Assembly: GCA_041574955.1 (NCBI GenBank)
Contig: JBFGNS010000015.1
Coordinates: 1 to 42,095 of the forward strand
From: CALZJC01 sp041574955
GTDB taxonomy: Bacteria > Acidobacteriota > Thermoanaerobaculia > Multivoradales > JAHEKO01
Reading direction: 5' to 3'
Length of the DNA: 42,095 nt
In this document: positions 33,278 to 41,946 of the stretch, in pieces
Numbering within the stretch: position 1 is the stretch's first letter
Layout of the letters: each line of letters opens with the position of its first letter
Notes under the pieces: generated by a model
Databases searched by the model: none
The model's input: only the letters and a program-made list of their open reading frames with translations
Told to the model about the DNA's origin: nothing
Program-made: the position numbers and the translations under genes

Positions 33278-34684
33278 TCACAGGCTCGGGCCGGAGGCGA
33301 GCCCGAAGATCTCGTCGATGCGCTCGGGCGCCGGCTCGCCGATCGCCGCCGCCAGCGTTCTCGCCTGTTTGTGGATCGTGGTCGCCTGCCAGGCTTCCGT
33401 GACCTCGTCCCGTGCCTTGGCGTAGTACGCCAGGGCGTCGTCCGGCCGGTCGAGGTAGATCGCCGCCTCTCCCTGGGTTGCGAAGAGCCACAGGCGTTTA
33501 TCGGCGAGGCAGTCGGGCTCGTGGGCCTGGCAGTGCTCGAGGGCCGTCTGCGCGAACCGGCGGGCGTCCTGGCGGCTCTCGACCCAGAACAGGCTCATGT
33601 AGGCCGCGTTGATCGCGTGATAGAAGGCCTGCCCGTGGTCGACGGGTGGCGTCTCCGAGATCTCCAAGCCCCGCCGGTACAGGCTGTTGGCCAACTCCGC
33701 ATGAGCCTGGATCCGGCTCTTCTCCCAGTGGCGCTTGAGCTGGCCGGCGAAGGTGCCCATGGCGTCGGTACGGTTCTTGTGGTTGTCCTTCAGAGCCGCG
33801 ATGGCCTCTTCCTGCCGGCCGACGCCCGCCAGCGCCAGGGCGTACTCGACCAGGCCCTTCTCGTCGAGTTTGGTCTCCAGACCCGTGTAACGATCGATCG
33901 CCTGCCAGAACCTCCTCTGCTGCACCGACCGGCGGGCCGCGCTCAGCGGCCCCACACCGGCGTCGCCCACCCCCAGGCAGGCCTTGACGAGCTTGACCGA
34001 CTGGCTGTCGACGCTGCCCGGCTTGACCATGGAGCGGTGACTCCCCGGCACGGACTCGTGAAACCGGCGGGGGAACGGGTCGAGCGAGGTCCATGGCTCG
34101 ACGAAGTCGTCGCGCTCACCGGCGACGGTGGCGAACCGGAAGCGCGGCGCACTGCCGACAATGTCGTTCCAGCCGGCTCGCAGAGCGGTGATGAAAGGGC
34201 CGCCCTGAACCATGTCCTCGATCTGCTCCTTGAGCCAGCTCCCGGCCTTGGCCTTCTTCAGGCCGTCACTCGGAGTCCCCATGAGGATCAGGTGGCCGAT
34301 GCGGGCTCGCAGCTCGTCCTCGTCCAGAATCGCACGCTGCGCCACCAGGCCTCCCATGCTGTGAGCGACGACCGCCAGGCTCTGGTACCGGTCGAGGGGC
34401 GGCAGCTTGAGCTTGGTGCGCAGGAGCGTCGCAAGACGGGGGATCGATGCATCGGAGGTCCAGAAAGGGATCCGCGCCGGGATCAGTCGAGTCGAATAGC
34501 CGACGCTGTAGATGTCCCAGTCGTCGAGGCGGGGCTCCGCGCTGAGAAACCCCGGGAAACGGCCCCAGGTCTTTTGGATCTTGCCGCTAAAGCCGTGAAT
34601 GAAGACCACGGCCGCTTCCGCCTCCGTCGTCACCCGCACCGGCAGGATCCGAGCAGACTCGTCGGGCTGCGCTTCGGGCGTCAT
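33278..34684 (-). CDS. Alpha/beta hydrolase fused to a TPR (TPR-S/TRAFs-binding-like) domain
   Basis: 468 residues from ATG 34684. Residues 20-230 form a lipase/esterase fold: AAVVFIHGFSGKIQKTWGRF, and nucleophile elbow VVAHSMGGLVAQ (S109), with LILMGTPSDG after it. Residues 275-465 are helical repeats; QAFYHAINAAYMSLFWVE and LFATQGEAAIYLDRPDDAL resemble the MAP3K TRAFs-binding/TPR-S domain, which occurs with alpha/beta hydrolase, TIR or caspase effectors in predicted bacterial conflict systems. By eye the gene has less GC than its neighbours, hinting at transfer. The TPR part is clearly repeat-like; its exact family is an inference. Confidence 0.78.
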   Translation of the reverse strand: MTPEAQPDESARILPVRVTTEAEAAVVFIHGFSGKIQKTWGRFPGFLSAEPRLDDWDIYSVGYSTRLIPARIPFWTSDASIPRLATLLRTKLKLPPLDRYQSLAVVAHSMGGLVAQRAILDEDELRARIGHLILMGTPSDGLKKAKAGSWLKEQIEDMVQGGPFITALRAGWNDIVGSAPRFRFATVAGERDDFVEPWTSLDPFPRRFHESVPGSHRSMVKPGSVDSQSVKLVKACLGVGDAGVGPLSAARRSVQQRRFWQAIDRYTGLETKLDEKGLVEYALALAGVGRQEEAIAALKDNHKNRTDAMGTFAGQLKRHWEKSRIQAHAELANSLYRRGLEISETPPVDHGQAFYHAINAAYMSLFWVESRQDARRFAQTALEHCQAHEPDCLADKRLWLFATQGEAAIYLDRPDDALAYYAKARDEVTEAWQATTIHKQARTLAAAIGEPAPERIDEIFGLASGPSL

Positions 34685-34718
34685 GCCGCACCCCCTGTTT
34701 GTCGGGTTCCTGGCTCGC

Positions 34719-34724
34719 AGTATA
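34719..34724 (-). promoter_or_regulatory. -10 element TATACT for the hydrolase-TPR gene
   Basis: On the minus strand GCGCTATACTGCG contains TATACT (5 of 6 to consensus), 34 bases before ATG 34684, in the 55-base gap after the monooxygenase stop. A purine-rich GGGGG segment precedes the ATG. No -35 is evident. Confidence 0.45.
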
Positions 34725-34739
34725 GCGCGACCCGAGGGG

Positions 34740-36125
34740 CTAGAGGCGCGTGACGGTGGCGGCGCGGCGCCGGAGCTGGCGGCGCAGGAACCGCTTGTAG
34801 GGGAAGAAATCCACCTGGATCGTGTGGCGCGGCGAGGGCACGTAGCGGCGCTCGAGCCGGCGCCGATCGCGCTCGATCCAGCGCTCCATTGCGGCGCGGT
34901 CGGGCAGCTCGAGCCGGCCGGCCAGCAGCCCCGCCACCCAGCGCGCCTGCAGCTCGGCGAGCGGCATGATGGCGCCGAGCGGCTGGATGAGCCCGATGAA
35001 ATAGAGGCCCGCCGTATCGGGTGGCACGACACGGCCGTAGAGCGGCACGCGGTTGTCAGCCACCGGCACGAGATCGTCGGGTAGGAACGGGAAGTCGATC
35101 CGGTAGCCGGTGGCCCAGACGATCACGTCCACCTCCTCCTCGCTGCCGTCGGTGAAGCGCACCCGGCGGCCGTCGAGCCGCGCCGGCGCGGGCCGCGGCT
35201 CGACGGCGCCGGCGCGGATCAGCGGCAACAGCTGGTCGGAGAGCGTCGGATGCTCGGAGAGCAGCGTGGTCGGCGGCGGCCTGAGACCGTACCGCTCTTG
35301 CGGGCCGCGAGCCAGCTTGAGGAGCAGCGCGTAGGTGGCGCGCTGCACCGCCAGCGGCAGGAGCGAGCCGAACGGCGTGACCCAGGTGTCGGTGGGGCGG
35401 CCGAACAGGTGGCGCGGGATGACGTGCGCGCCCCGCCGGCTGGCCAGCAGCGTGCGCCGGGCCACCGTCGCGGCATCGCACGCGATGTCCGAGCCCGAGT
35501 TGCCGATCCCCACCACCAGCACGGTGCGGTCGCGCAACGGCTCGGGGTCGCGGTAGTCGTGGGAGTGGAACGCCTCGCCGTCGAACTCGCCCGCGAGCTC
35601 CGGCAGGTTGGGCTGCCAGTGGTGGCCGTTGCACACCAGAACGGCACGGTAGCGGCGGCTCGACACCTGACCGCTCTCGAGGTCGCGGGTCTCCACCCGG
35701 TAGCCGCCACCGTCCACCGGCAGCACCGACTCGACGCTGGTGCGGCAGGTGACGTGCGGCTCCAGAGCGAACCTCTCCATGTAGCTCTCGAAGTACTCGA
35801 GCACCTGGGTGTGGTGAAGGTAGTCCGGGTACCGCTCAGGCATCGGGTGGTCGGAGAACGCCATGCGGTTTTTCGAGGTGTCGATGTGGAGCGAGGCGTA
35901 GGCCGCCGAGCGGCCGTTGTCGTTTCCGAACCGCCAGTTGCCGCCCGGCCGCGAGCCGAGCTCGAAGCAGTCGAACGGCAGGCCGGCCTCGAGCAGCGCC
36001 TTGACCGACACCAGCCCCGAGCAGCCCGCGCCGACGACGCACACCCGGTCGCCCGTCGCTGCCTCGCTGTCGGTGAGCGGCCGCTCGGCCACCGCCACCC
36101 CACCCCGCTGGAGGTCGTCGTCCAC
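34740..36125 (-). CDS. Flavin-containing monooxygenase (FMO/BVMO-like)
   Basis: 461 residues from GTG 36125; GTGs a few codons later are alternatives. The FAD motif is VVGAGCSGLVSVKAL, the FMO fingerprint is FDGEAFHSHDYRD, the NADPH motif is VVGIGNSGSDIA, and the C-terminal VIVWATGYRIDFPFL is the second FMO signature. Such enzymes oxygenate nitrogen, sulfur or ketone substrates with NADPH and O2 in the cytoplasm. It is divergent from NADH dehydrogenase II. The start codon lies 9 bases after a TATTCT hexamer, suggesting a near-leaderless mRNA. Confidence 0.9.
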   Translation of the reverse strand: MDDDLQRGGVAVAERPLTDSEAATGDRVCVVGAGCSGLVSVKALLEAGLPFDCFELGSRPGGNWRFGNDNGRSAAYASLHIDTSKNRMAFSDHPMPERYPDYLHHTQVLEYFESYMERFALEPHVTCRTSVESVLPVDGGGYRVETRDLESGQVSSRRYRAVLVCNGHHWQPNLPELAGEFDGEAFHSHDYRDPEPLRDRTVLVVGIGNSGSDIACDAATVARRTLLASRRGAHVIPRHLFGRPTDTWVTPFGSLLPLAVQRATYALLLKLARGPQERYGLRPPPTTLLSEHPTLSDQLLPLIRAGAVEPRPAPARLDGRRVRFTDGSEEEVDVIVWATGYRIDFPFLPDDLVPVADNRVPLYGRVVPPDTAGLYFIGLIQPLGAIMPLAELQARWVAGLLAGRLELPDRAAMERWIERDRRRLERRYVPSPRHTIQVDFFPYKRFLRRQLRRRAATVTRL

Positions 36126-36133
36126 GGCGCCGC

Positions 36134-36140
36134 TAGAATA
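36134..36140. promoter_or_regulatory. Overlapping divergent -10 elements (TAGAAT / TATTCT)
   Basis: The block CTAGAATAG reads TAGAAT (36134-36139) on the plus strand and TATTCT (36140-36135) on the minus strand. The two hexamers share five base pairs. The plus-strand version is 41 bases before NADH dehydrogenase, and the minus-strand version 9 bases before the monooxygenase. Neither has an obvious -35. Confidence 0.5.
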
Positions 36141-36180
36141 GCGCCTCGTCCGGCCGCCCGCCGAGCCGGTCTCGTCACCG

Positions 36181-37470
36181 ATGTCCGCCACCGCCAACGA
36201 TAGCCGGCCGCGGGTGGTGATCGTCGGCGGCGGCTTCGGTGGCCTGGAGGCGGCCAAGGCGCTCGCCGAAGCGCCGGTCGAGGTGACCCTCGTCGACCGC
36301 CGCAACCACCACCTGTTCCAGCCGCTGCTCTACCAGGTAGCCACCGCCGGCCTCAGCCCGGTGGACATCGGCATACCGATCCGCAAGGTCCTGCGGCGCC
36401 AGCGCAACGTCACCGTGCTGCTGGCCCACGTCGAGCGCATCGCGCCAGAGTCGAAGCGCCTCGAGCTGTCCGGGGGCGCTGCGCTCGACTACGACTACCT
36501 GATCGTCGCCACCGGGGTAAGCCACTCCTACTTCGGCCATGCCGAGTGGGAGCGCCACGCACCCGGCCTGAAGAGCCTCGAGGACGCGCTCGACATCCGG
36601 CGCCGCGTCCTGCTGGCCTTCGAGCGCGCCGAGGCTGCCGCCAACGAGGCCGAGCGCCGGCCGTGGATGACCTTCGTGGTGGTGGGTGGCGGCCCCACCG
36701 GCGCCGAGACCGCCGGCGCCCTGGCCGAGATCGCGCGCCTCACCCTGGCCCGCGAGTTCCGCCGCATCGATACGCGGCGGGCGCGCATCCTGCTGCTCGA
36801 GGGCTCCGACCGCCTGCTGCTGGCCTACCCCGAGGAGCTGTCGGAGAAGGCGCGCCACCAGCTCGAGCGGCTGGGCGTCGAGGTGCGGACGGGAGCGCTG
36901 GTCACGGCGGTCGACGCCGAGGGAGTCGAGATCGGCGGCGAGCGCGTCGCCGCGCGCACGGTGATCTGGGCCGCGGGCGTCGCGGCCTCGCCGCTCGGCG
37001 CGACCCTCGGCGCGCCGCTCGACAAGGCCGGGCGGGTGAAAGTCGAGCCCGACCTGTCGGTCGGCGGCCACCCCGAGCTGTTGGTGGTCGGCGACCTGGC
37101 CGCCGTCATCCAGGACGGCGAGCCGCTGCCCGGCGTGGCGCCGGTGGCGATCCAGCAGGGCCGGCACGCGGCCCGCACGATCCGCCGCGCGCTCGCCGGC
37201 GAGAGCTCCGAGCCGTTCCGCTACCGCAACCGCGGCTCGATGGCGACGCTCGGACGCAAGGCGGCGGTGGCGGTTCTCGGCAGGCTGAAGCTGTCGGGGC
37301 TCGTCGCCTGGCTGGTCTGGCTGTTCGTCCACATCCTGTTCCTCATCGGCTTCCGCAACCGCTTCGTGGTGCTGTTCGAGTGGGCCTGGTCGTACTTCAC
37401 CTACCAGCGCAGCGCCCGGCTGATCCTGCACGAAGCCGACAACCGGCAGCGGCCGAGCGCCGGCCACTGA
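36181..37470 (+). CDS. ndh: Type II NADH dehydrogenase (NDH-2)
   Basis: 429 residues. The FAD motif is VVIVGGGFGGLEAAKAL, followed by NHHLFQPLLYQVATAGLSP, a hallmark of NDH-2. The NADH motif is VVVGGGPTGAETAGALAEI. IWAAGVAASPLG and VGDLAAV complete the FAD site. A C-terminal amphipathic/hydrophobic segment (about 380-420, WLVWLFVHILFLIGF) would bind the membrane. The enzyme oxidises NADH and reduces quinone without pumping protons, consistent with respiratory metabolism. Confidence 0.94.
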   Translation: MSATANDSRPRVVIVGGGFGGLEAAKALAEAPVEVTLVDRRNHHLFQPLLYQVATAGLSPVDIGIPIRKVLRRQRNVTVLLAHVERIAPESKRLELSGGAALDYDYLIVATGVSHSYFGHAEWERHAPGLKSLEDALDIRRRVLLAFERAEAAANEAERRPWMTFVVVGGGPTGAETAGALAEIARLTLAREFRRIDTRRARILLLEGSDRLLLAYPEELSEKARHQLERLGVEVRTGALVTAVDAEGVEIGGERVAARTVIWAAGVAASPLGATLGAPLDKAGRVKVEPDLSVGGHPELLVVGDLAAVIQDGEPLPGVAPVAIQQGRHAARTIRRALAGESSEPFRYRNRGSMATLGRKAAVAVLGRLKLSGLVAWLVWLFVHILFLIGFRNRFVVLFEWAWSYFTYQRSARLILHEADNRQRPSAGH

Positions 37471-37542
37471 GCCCCCCGGCGCCTGCAGCCCGGCGCGGCG
37501 GGCGTGTGATCCGGTTCACTTCGCCGGGCCGCCCGGCAGAAG

Positions 37543-37548
37543 TAGACT
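37543..37548 (+). promoter_or_regulatory. -10-like element TAGACT upstream of the pseudopilin
   Basis: TAGACT lies 18 bases before ATG 37567, with the purine-rich ribosome site GGAGGGAAGGA between. No good -35 is visible. Its presence suggests the gene is transcribed apart from ndh. Confidence 0.3.
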
Positions 37549-37566
37549 TCGCGGCGGAGGGAAGGA

Positions 37567-38106
37567 ATGAATCCCGATCGACCAGCGCACCGAACACTAC
37601 CCCACTGCCGCCGCGGCTACACCGTGCTCGAGCTGCTGATCACCTTCGCGATCATGGGCCTGATCGCCGCCTTTCTCATACCCAACTTCATCGATTCGCT
37701 GCAGAAGGCCAAGCAGAAGCGCACCATGGTGGAGATCCACGAGGTCGGCAAGGCGATGATGTCGTGGCTCACCGGCCAGATGGGCGCCGCCTCCGCCGGC
37801 GTCCAGCTGGTGGACGTCACCACCATCGGCACGCCGATCGACGCCTCCGACCTGCGGGGCCTGCTGGTTCCGCACTACATCGGGCACGTACCGACCCACG
37901 ACGCCTGGGGACACGAGCTGCAGTACCGGCTCGACCCCGACAGCCTGCTGGCGGCGCGGGTGATGAGCATTCGCAGCCCGGGCCGCGACGGCAGCTTCTC
38001 GGGCACTCGCTACCAGGTGTCGGCGTTCACCGTGACCGATTACGAGCAGGACATCGTGTGGGCCGACGGGCTGTTTCTGCGCTGGCCGGAGGGCGCCGGC
38101 CGGTGA
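37567..38106 (+). CDS. Type IV pilin-like/pseudopilin (GspG-like)
   Basis: 179 residues. The prepilin leader ends HCRRG, and after Gly17 the mature protein would begin YTVLELL, with the conserved Glu at +5 and a hydrophobic helix (LITFAIMGLIAAFLIPNF). Tyr instead of Phe at +1 is acceptable. The body contains HDAWGHELQYRLDP, a block shared with GspG major pseudopilins, where an acidic loop binds calcium. No secretion ATPase, secretin or prepilin peptidase is nearby, so it is an orphan locus here. Confidence 0.88.
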   Translation: MNPDRPAHRTLPHCRRGYTVLELLITFAIMGLIAAFLIPNFIDSLQKAKQKRTMVEIHEVGKAMMSWLTGQMGAASAGVQLVDVTTIGTPIDASDLRGLLVPHYIGHVPTHDAWGHELQYRLDPDSLLAARVMSIRSPGRDGSFSGTRYQVSAFTVTDYEQDIVWADGLFLRWPEGAGR

Positions 38107-38143
38107 GCGGGCGGTGCGGCGGCAGGCGGGCTGAGGTGCGAGC

Positions 38144-38626
38144 GTGATCCGTACCCTCACGCTGTGGGAGCTCGGCCTGGTGTTGGCGTTCGCGCTGGTC
38201 ATCTTGCAGCAGCTCGGCGCGCTGCTGCTGGCGCGGCGCAAAGGGCTCACCCGCAACGTCTCACGGGTGGTGACCTTCTCCGCCTCGCTGGCTCTGGCCG
38301 TGATCTACTTCGGCGTCACGGCGAACTGGCTGCGGGTGCTCGACGCCGCCGATCCGCTGACCGCGATGCGGCGGCTGCCGACCGGCAACTGGGGCTATCT
38401 GGTGCTGGTGATGATGATCGGGCTGGTCCTGGCCTACGAGGTCGCCTCCCACGTCCACGCGCTGCGCGCCGGGCTCACCAGCAACCTGAGCCGGCTGATG
38501 GCGCTCGGCATAGCCGTGCTGCTCCTGCTCGTGCTGCTGGGGATGAGCGACCTCAAGTGGGAGCTGTACCTCCAGCAGCTCGAGGCCGTGGTCCAGGACA
38601 GTCTGGCGGGCGGCGCCGGCCGGTAG
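38144..38626 (+). CDS. Small integral membrane protein of unknown function
   Basis: 160 residues from GTG 38144, with GAGG about 7 bases upstream. Four membrane helices are visible at about 8-28, 42-62, 82-104 and 116-136. Each half starts alike (ALLLARRKGLTRNVSRVV and HALRAGLTSNLSRLM), so the protein looks like an internal duplication of a two-helix unit. It lies 37 bases after the pseudopilin in the same direction and may be co-expressed. I do not recognise the family. Confidence 0.75.
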   Translation: MIRTLTLWELGLVLAFALVILQQLGALLLARRKGLTRNVSRVVTFSASLALAVIYFGVTANWLRVLDAADPLTAMRRLPTGNWGYLVLVMMIGLVLAYEVASHVHALRAGLTSNLSRLMALGIAVLLLLVLLGMSDLKWELYLQQLEAVVQDSLAGGAGR

Positions 38627-38646
38627 CGCCGTCCGGCCGTTGGCGC
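38626..38646. terminator. Hairpin between convergent genes
   Basis: GCGCC (38626-38630) and GGCGC (38642-38646) can pair around an 11-base loop in the 21-base gap between two convergent stop codons. No T-tract, so activity is uncertain. Confidence 0.25.
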
Positions 38647-38647
38647 G

Positions 38648-39613
38648 TCAGGCCGGCCGCGGCGTCAGCACCACCTTGCGCACGCCCGGCCGCGCGGCGT
38701 GCTCGAGCGCCGCCAGCGCTTCGTCCAGCGGGTAGTCGGCAGCCACCAGAGGCCGCACCCGGACCTCACCCGAGGCGAGCAGCGCCAGCGCCGGCCGGAA
38801 CGGGCCGCAGCGCGAACCGACGACGGCCAGCTCGTTGACTACCAGGGCGGTCAGGTCCACCCGCGCCTCACCGGCGTAGGTGCTCTTGAGCACCAGCGTG
38901 CCACGCGGGCGGGCCAGACGCAGAGCGGCCGCCAGCCCGGACGAGCTGCCGGTGGCCTCGACCACGATGTCCCAGGCTGCGGTGGCGGCCTCCTCGACCG
39001 GCGCGGTCGCCAGGCCGAGCTCCGCCGGCAGCTCCAGCGAGGCGGCGCTGCGGCCGAGCACCACCAGCTCGCCCCCGCCCCGCGTCAGCACCTGCGCGAT
39101 CAGCAGGCCCAGCCGGCCCGGCCCCACCACCGCGATGCGCGCCGACGGCGGTACCGCGATCTGGTCGCGAATCCGCAGCGCTGCCGCCAGCGGCTCGGTG
39201 AACACCGCCGCATCGTCGGCCACCTGGTCGGGCACCGCCAGCAGGTTGGCTACCGGCAGAGTGAGGTAGTCGGCGAACGCGCCGTCGCGCCCCACGATGC
39301 CGAGCACGGTGCGGTCCGGGCAGTGCTCCGGCCCGTCGCCGGCGCACACCCGGCAGCGGCCGCAGCCGAGGTTGATCGAGCCCACCACCCGCCGGCCGAC
39401 CCAGGCCGGGTCTTCGGCGCACTCCTCGACCCGCCCCACGAACTCGTGCCCGAGCACGCCCCGGAACCCGGCGTAGCCCTTGACCAGCTCGAGGTCGGTG
39501 GCGCAGATGCCGGCCTTGAGCACCCGCACCAGCGCTTCGCCGGCGGCCGGGACCGGGCGGGGCCGGCTCGTCTCGAGCCGCACCCCGCCCTCCCCGAGAA
39601 CCACTGCCTGCAT
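38648..39613 (-). CDS. Zinc-dependent medium-chain alcohol dehydrogenase-like protein
   Basis: 321 residues from ATG 39613. Catalytic zinc ligands are in KAGICATDLELV (Cys) and VLGHEFVGRV (His, Glu). The structural zinc loop CGRCRVCAGDGPEHC has all four cysteines. The Rossmann motif is VVGPGRLGLLIAQV, and LKSTYAG follows the fold. The protein is somewhat shorter than the usual 340-350 residues. It probably oxidises an alcohol or sugar alcohol with NAD(P)+; threonine- or sorbitol-dehydrogenase-like enzymes are the nearest in style. It lies 35 bases downstream of the TonB receptor gene and may be co-transcribed with it. Confidence 0.9.
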   Translation of the reverse strand: MQAVVLGEGGVRLETSRPRPVPAAGEALVRVLKAGICATDLELVKGYAGFRGVLGHEFVGRVEECAEDPAWVGRRVVGSINLGCGRCRVCAGDGPEHCPDRTVLGIVGRDGAFADYLTLPVANLLAVPDQVADDAAVFTEPLAAALRIRDQIAVPPSARIAVVGPGRLGLLIAQVLTRGGGELVVLGRSAASLELPAELGLATAPVEEAATAAWDIVVEATGSSSGLAAALRLARPRGTLVLKSTYAGEARVDLTALVVNELAVVGSRCGPFRPALALLASGEVRVRPLVAADYPLDEALAALEHAARPGVRKVVLTPRPA

Positions 39614-39648
39614 GGCTGCCGGACGGCTACCGGCCGGCGGCGCCCCGC

Positions 39649-41946
39649 TCAGAACCGGATCCGGTAGCTGGCGGTGAGGTTGCGCCCCGGCTGGGGCCGG
39701 AAGAAGGTGGCGTTCGAGAACTCCGCGTACAGCTCGTCGGTGAGGTTCTCGAGCACCAACCGCAGCGAGTGCTCCAGGGCGCCACGCTCGAACAGCACCA
39801 CGCCGCCGCTCAGGCCGTGGATGGTGAACGACGGCAGGATCTCGCCTACCGGCGGCACCGGCTCGTTGGCATCGAGGTTGGCGCGCTGCGACCCGTTGTG
39901 GCGCAGGCGATACTCGCCCCACCAGCGGCTGCCGGGACGCTCGTAGCGGGCGTACAGGTTCACCTTCTCGGACACCGTGTCGCCGGTCGGCGGGTTGGTG
40001 CTGTCGATCCGCTTGCCGTCGAGGTGGGTGTAGTTGCCGCCCAGCGTCCAGCCGTTGGCGGTGCGGTAGCCCAGGATCGCCTCCACGCCTTCCCAGCGCA
40101 GCCGGTCGATGTTGCGCTGCTGCACGACGAACCGCACGCCGCTGGCCGCGATCTGATCGCGCGTGGCGGCCGGCAGGGCGGCAATCTCGTCCGGGCCCAG
40201 GAAGTACTGCACGATCCCCTCGTCGATGTCGTTGCGGAACGCCAGCAGCTCGAAGACGGCGTTGGAACGCAGGTACTTGAGGCCGAGCTCGACGTTCTCG
40301 CTCTCCTCGGCCACCAGATCCGGGTTCAGGATCTGGAAGCCGGCGCCCTCCGGCGTCGGTCCGTTGAACAGCCGCTCGACGATGTTGGGCGCGCGGAAGG
40401 CGGTGCCCCACGAGCCCACCAGGCGCAGGTTGTCGGAAGCGCCGTACACCACGCTGACCGAGCCCACCAGGCTGTCGTCCTCGAAGTCGAGGCCGCGGAT
40501 GTCCCAGCCGGGCGTCGAATCGGCGCGGGTCGAGACGTTCTGGAAGCGGGCGCCGACCGTCAGCTTGAGCCGCTCGCCGACCGCGATCTCATCCTGCGCG
40601 AACAGACCGTAGCTGCGGTTGGTAGCGTTCGGCGTGTTGGCGACGGTGTCCTCCGACTGGGCCACGAACGGCCGCGGCGCGAACGGGAACCAGAGCGTGG
40701 TGGTGGTCACCGACCGGTCGGTGTTGAACGACTCGTCCTCGTACCCCTCGATACCGTAGGTCACCAGGTGGTCGTCGCCGACGAGCTTGATCGCCTCGGC
40801 GCGCAGACCGGTGGTCGACAGGTCGGTGAAGTTGAGGGTGTCGGCCTCGACCGTCGACTCCGGCGCACCGAAACCGAACGAGCCGAGCGAGATGTCGATG
40901 TCGTTGGCGAGCTGGCGCTCGTTGCTCTGGTAGTAGGCCTGCACCTCCAGACTGTCGGCAGGGGCCGAATCGAGCGCCGAGGCCAGGTAGCCGAATGTGA
41001 AGCGCTCGAACTCCTGGTAGGGGTACAGGATGCGGATGCGGAAGCTCTCCTCCGAGCCCAACAGCTCGGGCTCGACGAAACCGAAGCCGGTGTCGTCGGC
41101 GCTGTAGCGCTGGAAGCGCAGCGACAGCTCCTGGCTGTCGGTGAGCCGGCGGCCGAGGTAGCCGTAGAGCGACTCGTCGCGCACGCCGGTATCGACCACC
41201 GGCGCCTCGCGGTCGAGCCGGATGTCGCCGAAGCTGCCGGCTGCCGCCTCGTAGTCCTGGCTGTCGCGACTGGTGACGCCGAGCTGGAACGAGTAGCGCT
41301 GCCAGCGGCCGTCGACCGAGGCCTGGCCCTTCCACAGCTCGCCGGCCGAGCCGTAGCGCAACCCGGCGGAGCCGCCCAGCTTGCCGTCCTGACGGTAGCC
41401 CGGACCGCGCGAGATCAGATTCAGCACGCCGCCGATAGCGTCGCTGCCGTACAGCACCGACGCCGGTCCGCGCACCACCTCGACCGTCTGAACCGACTCG
41501 AGGTCGACCAGGCCCGGGATCTCACCGAAGTCGGTCTGCCGCCGCGGGTTGTTGAGCCGCAGGCCGTTTTCGAGAAACAGCACCCGCAGCCCGCGCTGAC
41601 CACGGATGACCGGCCGCGCCTGATTGGGGCCGACGCCGTTGACGTCGACGCCCGGCTGGGTGCGCAGCAACTCGGCGGCGTTGGCCGGCTCCTGACGCTG
41701 GATCTCTTCGGCGCTGAGCACGCTCACCGGAGTCGAGATCGAGAAGGTGCTGGTCTCGCGTCCCGTGGCGGTCACCGTGGTGGTGGCGAAGAACGACTGC
41801 ATCGTCTCCTCGCTCTGCTCGTCGTCCTCGACCGTTGCCTCGGCGTCCTCGGCCGCCGCAGCGGTGGCCTCGGCCGCCGCTACGCCGGGAGCGAGCAGCA
41901 GGACGAGCACCGCCGCCGTCACCGCTCGCGGCACCGCTCCCCTCAT
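39649..41946 (-). CDS. TonB-dependent outer-membrane receptor
   Basis: 765 residues from ATG 41946, which begins a good signal peptide (MRGAVPRAVTAAVLVLLLAP, cleavage after GVAAA). A TonB-box-like stretch (TTTVTATGRE) precedes the plug domain: PVSVLSAEEIQRQEPANAA, VVIRGQRGLRVL-like and VEVVRGPASVLYGSDAIGGV. A long beta-barrel region follows, ending in the C-terminal Phe-terminated strand (TASYRIRF). Such receptors import iron chelates, haem, cobalamin or other compounds; LRLNNPRRQTDFGEIP recalls haem/cobalamin-type receptors, but the ligand is not predictable. The same frame stays open upstream to the window edge and encodes a membrane segment there. Confidence 0.93.
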   Translation of the reverse strand: MRGAVPRAVTAAVLVLLLAPGVAAAEATAAAAEDAEATVEDDEQSEETMQSFFATTTVTATGRETSTFSISTPVSVLSAEEIQRQEPANAAELLRTQPGVDVNGVGPNQARPVIRGQRGLRVLFLENGLRLNNPRRQTDFGEIPGLVDLESVQTVEVVRGPASVLYGSDAIGGVLNLISRGPGYRQDGKLGGSAGLRYGSAGELWKGQASVDGRWQRYSFQLGVTSRDSQDYEAAAGSFGDIRLDREAPVVDTGVRDESLYGYLGRRLTDSQELSLRFQRYSADDTGFGFVEPELLGSEESFRIRILYPYQEFERFTFGYLASALDSAPADSLEVQAYYQSNERQLANDIDISLGSFGFGAPESTVEADTLNFTDLSTTGLRAEAIKLVGDDHLVTYGIEGYEDESFNTDRSVTTTTLWFPFAPRPFVAQSEDTVANTPNATNRSYGLFAQDEIAVGERLKLTVGARFQNVSTRADSTPGWDIRGLDFEDDSLVGSVSVVYGASDNLRLVGSWGTAFRAPNIVERLFNGPTPEGAGFQILNPDLVAEESENVELGLKYLRSNAVFELLAFRNDIDEGIVQYFLGPDEIAALPAATRDQIAASGVRFVVQQRNIDRLRWEGVEAILGYRTANGWTLGGNYTHLDGKRIDSTNPPTGDTVSEKVNLYARYERPGSRWWGEYRLRHNGSQRANLDANEPVPPVGEILPSFTIHGLSGGVVLFERGALEHSLRLVLENLTDELYAEFSNATFFRPQPGRNLTASYRIRF

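Noticed and set aside
39614..40411. N-terminal extension of the alcohol dehydrogenase frame
   Set aside because: Overlaps the TonB receptor barrel in another frame; the ATG at 39613 starts a normal dehydrogenase N-terminus.
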